Assembly (NCBI GenBank): GCA_016301865.1
Contig: JAEDOP010000020.1
Location: forward strand, 1 to 9,169
From: Alphaproteobacteria bacterium
Lineage (GTDB): Bacteria; Pseudomonadota; Alphaproteobacteria; Rs-D84
Length of the DNA stretch: 9,169 nt
Direction: 5' to 3'
A model generated the notes under the pieces. It did not search any database. It had not been told where the DNA came from and saw nothing but the letters and a program-made list of their open reading frames with translations. The position numbers were made by a program, and so were the translations under genes. Shown piece by piece: positions 5,272 to 9,169 of the stretch (within the stretch, counting starts at the first letter, position 1; each line of letters begins with the position of its first letter).

Positions 5272-6540
5272 ATGCATATTAATGAATTAAAGGCGAAATC
5301 GCCTCAACAACTGCTGAAAATGGCAGAAGACATGGGAATTGAAAATCCGTCCCAATTGAACGTTCAACAACTGCGTTTTGCGGTTATGCGCGTCTATGCG
5401 GCGGATAAAAAGGTCACATTGATTGGTGACGGCGTACTGGAACGTATGCAGGATGGTTTTGGTTTTCTGCGCGCACCGGAATCGAATTATCTGGCCGGCC
5501 CCGATGATTTGTACGTGTCGCCCCAATTGATTAAAAAATATGGCTTGAAAACCGGCGACTATGTCGAAGGCCAGATTCAGGCCCCCGCCGCCGAAACCGA
5601 ACGTTATTTTGCACTGGAAACAATCGAACGCGTCAACGGCGACAATCCTGAAAAGTTAAAACACCGTGTGTCGTTTGATGATATGACCCCATTGTACCCA
5701 GATGAACAGTTAAAAATGGAAGTGCCGTCTGACGCCGACCGTGGCCGTAATCTGTCTGCGCGCGTTATCGACCTGATTGCCCCCACGGGCAAGGGCCAGC
5801 GTTCACTGATTGTTGCGCCACCGCGCACTGGTAAAACGGTTATGCTGCAAAATATCGCGCATTCCATTGCGACGAATTACCCAGACGTAAAACTGATTGT
5901 TCTGTTGATTGACGAACGCCCCGAAGAAGTGACCGATATGCAGCGCAGTGTCAAAGGCGAAGTTATATCGTCCACATTTGACGAACCGGCCGCGCGCCAT
6001 ATCCAGGTTGCCGAAATGGTTATTGAAAAGGCCAAACGCCTGGTCGAAGCGGGCCAAGATGTCGTCATCCTGTTGGATTCTATCACGCGTCTGGGGCGTG
6101 CGTACAACACCTGTGTCCCATCCAGCGGCAAGGTTTTAACCGGTGGTGTTGACGCATATGCACTGCAACGTCCAAAGCGTTTCTTTGGTGCCGCCCGTAA
6201 TATCGAAGGTGGCGGTTCGTTGACCATTATCGCAACCGCACTGGTTGATACCGGTTCCAAAATGGACGAAGTTATCTTTGAAGAATTCAAGGGGACGGGC
6301 AACAGTGAAATTATCCTGGACCGCAAATTGTCCGACAAACGCGTGTATCCTGCGATTGATATCACAAAATCTGGCACCCGCAAAGAAGACCTGTTGGTTG
6401 GCAAAGACATCCTGGCGAAAATGTATGTCCTGCGCCGTATTATAAACCCAATGGGCACGTTAGAGGCGATGGAGTTCCTGTTAGACAAACTGCGTCTGAC
6501 AAAAACAAATTCGGACTTTTTCAGTTCGATGAACCAGTAA
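5272..6540 (+). CDS. rho: Transcription termination factor Rho
   Basis: 422 residues, normal length (E. coli 419). Rho is a homohexameric RNA-dependent ATPase that loads on unstructured C-rich RNA and dislodges RNA polymerase. The N-terminal helical Rho_N domain is at about 1-45. The cold-shock-like RNA-binding domain, with DGFGFLR as the RNP1-type motif, is at about 50-120. The Walker A motif APPRTGKT is at 182-189, LLIDERPEEVTDMQRSVKGEV at 211-231, and the Walker B motif VVILLDS with the following ITRLGRAYN at 264-279. The Q-loop region SSGKVLTGGVD is at 284-294, and the R-loop and C-terminal ATPase part run through GTGNSEIILDRKLSDKRVYPAIDI. The P-loop has RT where E. coli has KA, a common bacterial variant. 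It is monocistronic, with its own promoter and terminator. Confidence 0.98.
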   Translation: MHINELKAKSPQQLLKMAEDMGIENPSQLNVQQLRFAVMRVYAADKKVTLIGDGVLERMQDGFGFLRAPESNYLAGPDDLYVSPQLIKKYGLKTGDYVEGQIQAPAAETERYFALETIERVNGDNPEKLKHRVSFDDMTPLYPDEQLKMEVPSDADRGRNLSARVIDLIAPTGKGQRSLIVAPPRTGKTVMLQNIAHSIATNYPDVKLIVLLIDERPEEVTDMQRSVKGEVISSTFDEPAARHIQVAEMVIEKAKRLVEAGQDVVILLDSITRLGRAYNTCVPSSGKVLTGGVDAYALQRPKRFFGAARNIEGGGSLTIIATALVDTGSKMDEVIFEEFKGTGNSEIILDRKLSDKRVYPAIDITKSGTRKEDLLVGKDILAKMYVLRRIINPMGTLEAMEFLLDKLRLTKTNSDFFSSMNQ

Positions 6541-6544
6541 ATCT

Positions 6545-6572
6545 AAATCCCCGCACCCGCGGGGATTTTTTT
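6545..6572 (+). terminator. Terminator of rho
   Basis: A 10-bp stem, AAATCCCCGC / GCGGGGATTT, with loop ACCC and a T run, starts four bases after the rho stop. Confidence 0.92.
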
Positions 6573-6585
6573 ATAATTTTCCCAC

Positions 6586-6614
6586 TTGCAATTATTTTTA
6601 CGTTTCTATATAAT
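6586..6614 (+). promoter_or_regulatory. Promoter of tRNA-Ser
   Basis: TTGCAA (6586-6591), a 17-bp spacer and TATAAT (6609-6614). Transcription would begin a few bases before the mature 5' end at 6626. Confidence 0.72.
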
Positions 6615-6625
6615 ACCCCCTGCAC

Positions 6626-6713
6626 GGAGCGTTGGCAGAGTGGTAATGCAGCAGATTGCTAATCTGTGACCGGATTTTTCGGTCCATAGGTTCGAGTCCT
6701 ATACGCTCCGCCA
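6626..6713 (+). tRNA. tRNA-Ser (anticodon GCT)
   Basis: 88 nt including an encoded CCA (6711-6713). The acceptor stem GGAGCGT (6626-6632) pairs with ACGCTCC (6703-6709), and G6710 is the serine-type discriminator base. The anticodon stem 6651-6655 / 6663-6667 closes a 7-nt loop TTGCTAA with anticodon GCT at 6658-6660, reading AGC/AGT. The long variable arm GACCG / CGGTC (6668-6684) marks a class II tRNA. The T arm is ATAGG-TTCGAGT-CCTAT. Its last 19 bases plus the following terminator are repeated 176 bp downstream. Confidence 0.96.
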
Positions 6714-6749
6714 TAAATTCAACCCGACTTTTGTCGGGTTTAATTTTTG
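6695..6749 (+). repeat. 55-bp direct repeat, copy 1 (tRNA-Ser 3' end plus terminator)
   Basis: It begins AGTCCTATACGCTCCGCCAT and runs through the terminator. It matches 6871-6925 at 54 of 55 positions. The layout is that of an attachment-site duplication at a tRNA 3' end. Confidence 0.9.
6721..6749 (+). terminator. Terminator of tRNA-Ser
   Basis: An 8-bp stem, AACCCGAC / GTCGGGTT, with loop TTTT is followed by TAATTTTTG. It starts eight bases after the CCA. Confidence 0.85.
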
Positions 6750-6870
6750 TTGCGGACGTTGGACGAGAACCGTCAAGGTTCGATACGGAGTAGATTTGGG
6801 CAGCATCGCGCACCCAAATCGTCACGAGTGGAGAGGGGTATCCCCGCCCGCCACGCGGGCAGGGGAGTCC
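6750..6870. other. 121-bp hairpin-rich segment between tRNA-Ser repeats, nature unknown
   Basis: It contains GAACC-GTCAA-GGTTC (6767-6781), GATTTGGG / CCCAAATC with a 12-nt loop (6793-6820), and a nested GC-rich hairpin TCCCC.CCCGC-CAC-GCGGG..GGGGA (6841-6866). There is no open frame with an RBS and no promoter I can support. It could be the remnant of an integrated element or a small structured RNA ending at the duplicated terminator. It is not a tRNA: the 3' acceptor strand at 6871-6889 has no matching 5' strand here. Confidence 0.45.
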
Positions 6871-6925
6871 AGTCCTATACGCTCCGCCACAAATTCAACC
6901 CGACTTTTGTCGGGTTTAATTTTTG
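6871..6925 (+). repeat. 55-bp direct repeat, copy 2 (detached tRNA-Ser 3' end plus terminator)
   Basis: A copy of 6695-6749 with one T-to-C change directly after the CCA. It retains 19 bases of tRNA 3' sequence including ACGCTCCG-CCA and a complete terminator hairpin (6897-6916), but no tRNA body. Confidence 0.9.
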
Positions 6926-6933
6926 CCTAGATA

Positions 6934-7151
6934 CTTAGATAAATAAAAGTTTATCGAAGTATTTTTTACAATTTTTGTTCACAAAAATTGTCATTCCTGC
7001 GCAGGCAGGAATAGGGACTCTAAACCGCGCACAGCGTGCGCCAATTAAGTATTTTTAAAATTTCTTAGCCCCTATCCCCGCCTTCGCGGGGATGACAAAG
7101 GTTCTTAATTTCCTCAAAATAAATAATCAACTAAATTTTTCTTTATCAAAG
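6934..7151. repeat. 218-bp dispersed intergenic repeat, copy 2
   Basis: Same orientation as 3802-4019 and about 95% identical, with the same four hairpins. The right end reads CTAAATTTTTCTTTATCAAAGCAA, close to the terminus of the 225-bp element at 1427-1450. It separates the tRNA locus from cysS. Confidence 0.85.
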
Positions 7152-7159
7152 CAACCACC

Positions 7160-7179
7160 CACCACCCGGTGTTTTTTTT
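7160..7179 (+). terminator. Weak terminator-like hairpin before the cysS promoter
   Basis: A short stem, CACC / GGTG, with loop ACCC is followed by eight T. With four base pairs it is marginal, but the T run is clear. Confidence 0.35.
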
Positions 7180-7184
7180 GTGTC

Positions 7185-7214
7185 TTGACTTACTGTGCCG
7201 TGCCGTGCCATAAT
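7185..7214 (+). promoter_or_regulatory. Promoter of the cysS unit with GTGCC repeats in the spacer
   Basis: TTGACT (7185-7190), an 18-bp spacer and CATAAT (7209-7214). The spacer consists largely of three tandem GTGCC units (7195-7209). The expected start is at about 7220-7222, coinciding with the ATG of a 12-codon ORF. Confidence 0.7.
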
Positions 7215-7220
7215 AGGGGT

Positions 7221-7259
7221 ATGACAATTCGTTTTATAAACTTTTACTGTTGTCGCTAA
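7221..7259 (+). CDS. Putative cysteine leader peptide of cysS, MTIRFINFYCCR
   Basis: Twelve codons and a TAA. Codons 10 and 11 are both TGT (Cys), the last codons but one before the stop, and the next gene encodes cysteinyl-tRNA synthetase. That matches the logic of leader-peptide attenuation, as with the Phe-rich pheM peptide before pheST. The ATG falls at the predicted transcription start, so the mRNA may be leaderless; AGGGG just before it would then not be transcribed. The first residues MTIRFIN resemble CysRS MTIRLYN, so it could instead be a decayed duplicate of the cysS start. Translation is not proven. Confidence 0.5.
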   Translation: MTIRFINFYCCR

Positions 7260-7299
7260 TTACACATTTTCGCAAACTTAATTCGTTTGCATTTCAAAC
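7250..7299 (+). promoter_or_regulatory. Candidate attenuator pairings in the cysS leader
   Basis: Four segments can pair alternatively. Segment 1, TTGTCG (7250-7255, overlapping the second Cys codon), pairs with segment 2, CGCAA (7271-7275). Segment 2, GCAAAC (7272-7277), pairs with segment 3, GTTTGC (7285-7290). Segment 3, GTTTG, pairs with segment 4, CAAAC (7295-7299). The arrangement is attenuator-like, but the helices are only 5-6 bp and no T run follows segment 4, so a classical intrinsic terminator is absent. Confidence 0.3.
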
Positions 7300-7347
7300 A
7301 CGCAATTACTAAAATCCCAATGTTAATAAACCGAAAGGACACATACA

Positions 7348-8766
7348 ATGACGATTAGACTATATAATACATTAACCCGCAAACTAGAAGAATTTAAACC
7401 ATTAGAGCAGGGCAAGATGGGGTTCTATACATGCGGTCCAACGGTTTATTGGGATGCACACATTGGAAACATGCGCACTATTGTTAACAGCGACATCATC
7501 AAACGCGTTTTCATTGAAAATGGATATGATGTAACACATGTTATGAATTTTACAGACGTCGGACATTTAACCAGTGATGCTGACTCGGGTGATGACAAAA
7601 TGGAAAAGGGTGCTGCACGTGAAAACATGTCCGTATGGGACGTTGCCCAAAAATATATCAACAACTTTCTGCACGATGCTGATTTATTGAATATAATCCG
7701 TCCAACACATACGCCACGTGCAACCGATCATATTGCAGAACAAATTGCCCAGATCCAAAAATTAGAGGAATTAGGCTATACCTATGAAATCCCAGGCGAC
7801 GGTATTTATTATGATACATCCAAATTTGCCGCGTATGGTGCATTGGGGGGCCAGAATCTGTCTGAATTGCGTGGTGGGGCCCGTATTGATGATTCTGGCA
7901 AGCGTAATTCTACAGACTTTGCACTGTGGAAATATTCACCAACGGACACAAAACGTCAAATGGAATGGGACAGCCCATGGGGCATCGGATTTCCCGGCTG
8001 GCACATTGAATGCAGTGCAATGAGCATGAAATACCTGGGCAAACACTTTGATTTGCATGTCGGCGGCCAAGAACATGCCAAGGTTCATCATTCCAATGAA
8101 ATCGCACAAAGCGAACCTATTGTTGGTGCACCATGGGTCACGTACTGGGTCCACTTTGAATGGCTGTTATTGAAAGACGGTAAAATGTCAAAATCCGCAG
8201 GTACAGCATATACGGTTCGTACATTGGTTGAACGTGGCTATGACCCGATGGCATACAGATATTTATTACTGCAAAGCCATTATCGTCAACCGCTGGAATT
8301 TTCGTTTGAATCCTTGGATGCCGCATCCGCTGGGTATAAAAACATTGTTCGTAAAATCGCCGATTTAATCAATTCCGACAATATGGGCATACTAGATTCT
8401 GCAACATATGATGTGTGGCACGACAAAATACTGGCACCAGCATCTGACAACTTTAAAACCGCAGAATCATTGGTCGTTATCCAGGAATTATTAAAGGATA
8501 CGACTGTAAATCCTGCAACAAAGATTGCTTTATTTGAATTTATTGATCGACTGTTGGGGCTGCAATTCATTGACCGTGCGCAAAAGTTGTGTGCGCTGGA
8601 AAATGAAACTGCACCGGCCGAAATTGTCGCGCTGGCAGAATCCCGCGCAACGGCCAAGGCAAACAAAGATTGGGCAACGGCGGACGCCCTGCGCGTCGAA
8701 ATCGAAAATGCCGGTTGGTCGGTCTTGGACGGTCGCGACGGCTATAAAATCGTCAAACGGGCATAA
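7348..8766 (+). CDS. cysS: Cysteinyl-tRNA synthetase
   Basis: 472 residues. It is a class I synthetase that charges tRNA-Cys in the cytoplasm. GAAAGGA lies ahead of the ATG. The zinc ligands are all present: Cys29 in FYTCGPTVY, Cys222 in WHIECSAMS, and His247 and Glu251 in HHSNE. The HIGH motif appears as HIGN (38-41) and KMSKS is at 279-283. The Rossmann and connective parts include FTDVGHLTSDADSGDDKMEKGA, and the C-terminal anticodon-binding helices end in GWSVLDGRDGYKIVKRA. HIGN, the GHLTSDAD block and GGQEHAKVHHSNE (rather than GGxDLxFPHHENE) mark a divergent CysRS subtype that differs from the E. coli-like form, perhaps of foreign origin. Adenine- and thymine-ending codons seem commoner than in rho. 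Confidence 0.97.
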   Translation: MTIRLYNTLTRKLEEFKPLEQGKMGFYTCGPTVYWDAHIGNMRTIVNSDIIKRVFIENGYDVTHVMNFTDVGHLTSDADSGDDKMEKGAARENMSVWDVAQKYINNFLHDADLLNIIRPTHTPRATDHIAEQIAQIQKLEELGYTYEIPGDGIYYDTSKFAAYGALGGQNLSELRGGARIDDSGKRNSTDFALWKYSPTDTKRQMEWDSPWGIGFPGWHIECSAMSMKYLGKHFDLHVGGQEHAKVHHSNEIAQSEPIVGAPWVTYWVHFEWLLLKDGKMSKSAGTAYTVRTLVERGYDPMAYRYLLLQSHYRQPLEFSFESLDAASAGYKNIVRKIADLINSDNMGILDSATYDVWHDKILAPASDNFKTAESLVVIQELLKDTTVNPATKIALFEFIDRLLGLQFIDRAQKLCALENETAPAEIVALAESRATAKANKDWATADALRVEIENAGWSVLDGRDGYKIVKRA

Positions 8767-8800
8767 ATTCCTAAAAACACAAAAAAATAATAAAAATCGG

Positions 8801-8829
8801 TTGAAATTGGGGCAATATTGGTGTATATT
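8801..8829 (+). promoter_or_regulatory. Promoter of trcR
   Basis: TTGAAA (8801-8806), a 17-bp spacer and TATATT (8824-8829). The start is expected near 8836, with a leader of about 23 nt and RBS AGAGGA at 8846-8851. Confidence 0.68.
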
Positions 8830-8834
8830 GCCCC
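8809..8834. promoter_or_regulatory. Perfect 10-bp inverted repeat over the trcR -10 box (candidate operator)
   Basis: GGGGCAATAT and ATATTGCCCC are separated by 6 bp (TGGTGT). The repeat covers most of the spacer and the -10 box, the usual place for a repressor site. It has no T tail, so it is a poor intrinsic terminator for cysS. The binding factor is unknown; autoregulation by the downstream regulator is one possibility. Confidence 0.55.
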
Positions 8835-8858
8835 ACGTTAACAATAGAGGAAATTTCC

Positions 8859-9169
8859 ATGAACTATCCATATATGCCAAAATCAACAGCCCTGTGGTTA
8901 ATTGAAAACACAGCATTGACGTTTGAACAAATTGCGGAATTCTGCGGTCTGCATGAATTGGAAGTCAAAAATATCGCAGACGCTGAAACATATAAAATTC
9001 AGCCATTAAACCCAATTTTAAGTGGCCAGTTAACACGCGAAGATATTGAAAATTGCGAAGCGGACACATCCGCGCGCCTGACCCTGCGTCGTGAAATTGT
9101 TGACGCCCAACAGAAACAGAACAAACGCGGCGTCGGCTATACACCAAAATTGCATCGCCAGAACCGTCT
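8859..9169 (+). CDS. trcR: DUF1013 family cell-cycle regulator TrcR, N-terminal 103 residues (3' end outside window)
   Basis: The ATG at 8859 follows AGAGGA at a 7-base spacing, and the frame stays open to the last base. The visible N-terminus MNYPYMPKSTALWLIENTALTFEQIAEFCGLHELEVKNIAD matches the DUF1013 pattern (MPKATAxWLxDNTALTFDQIAxFCGLHPLEVxxIAD), including an N-terminal helix-turn-helix-like segment at about 21-40. LNPILSGQLTREDI and the basic RGVGYTPKLHRQNR stretch also fit. The family is a small alphaproteobacterial transcriptional regulator reported to associate with RNA polymerase and cell-cycle control. About 40% of the protein is missing at the right edge. It is downstream of cysS, without a clear terminator between, but has its own promoter. 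Confidence 0.9.
   Translation, partial: MNYPYMPKSTALWLIENTALTFEQIAEFCGLHELEVKNIADAETYKIQPLNPILSGQLTREDIENCEADTSARLTLRREIVDAQQKQNKRGVGYTPKLHRQNR

Noticed and set aside
6598..6825. A 75-codon - strand ORF across tRNA-Ser
   Set aside because: It is the antisense translation of the tRNA gene, a well-known annotation artefact.
6750..6889. A second, degenerate tRNA-Ser or a tmRNA piece
   Set aside because: Only the 3' acceptor strand is present. No 5' GGAGCGT, anticodon arm or T arm can be formed, and no tag-like reading frame is seen.
8525..8916. ORFs of about 126-128 codons on both strands across the cysS end
   Set aside because: They overlap the conserved C-terminal domain of CysRS and the trcR promoter, have no RBS and no recognisable features.

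Overview
The window looks like part of a chromosome from an uncultured, probably host-associated alphaproteobacterium of moderate to low G+C. The best lineage marker is the last gene, a DUF1013/TrcR-type regulator that is essentially restricted to Alphaproteobacteria. RNase J, the rplM-rpsI pair and a standard Rho fit this. Intergenic regions are loaded with AT-ended, hairpin-rich repeats, and there are small cysteine-rich secreted proteins. A gut or endosymbiont-type lineage is a guess, not something the sequence proves.

Layout. Bases 1-1150 hold the 3' part of an RNase J gene, closed by a terminator. Bases 1181-1450 are repeats: GC-rich palindromes and a 225-bp element with 24-bp terminal inverted repeats. 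Bases 1451-3801 form an accessory cassette: two small secreted-protein genes on + (1732-2199 and 2212-2484) face a larger secreted cysteine-rich gene on - (3527-2607). The two outer genes are each preceded by the same sigma70-type promoter and the same roughly 240-nt untranslated leader, in inverted orientation. Leader and signal peptide are alike in both copies while the mature proteins are unrelated. The leader copies keep several hairpins by G-U wobble in the sense strand only, and a possible pseudoknot, which suggests a structured cis-acting RNA.

Bases 3802-4019 are a 218-bp repeat whose near-identical second copy lies at 6934-7151. Housekeeping genes follow: rplM-rpsI (overlapping by one base, own promoter, strong terminator), rho (own promoter and terminator), and tRNA-Ser(GCT) with encoded CCA. 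The tRNA 3' end plus its terminator is duplicated 176 bp downstream, enclosing 121 bp of hairpin-rich unknown sequence, like the scar of an integrative element.

Bases 7185-8766 carry cysS, a divergent CysRS subtype. Its promoter is followed by a 12-codon ORF, MTIRFINFYCCR, ending in Cys-Cys-Arg-stop, 88 nt before cysS and followed by mutually exclusive short pairings. This looks like a cysteine-sensing leader peptide, an analogue of pheM upstream of pheST. The window ends inside trcR (from 8859), whose promoter is overlaid by a perfect 10-bp inverted repeat.

Most of the genes handle RNA and protein synthesis (RNA decay, ribosome, termination, tRNA charging). The accessory cassette and repeats sit between these core transcription units and do not interrupt any of them.
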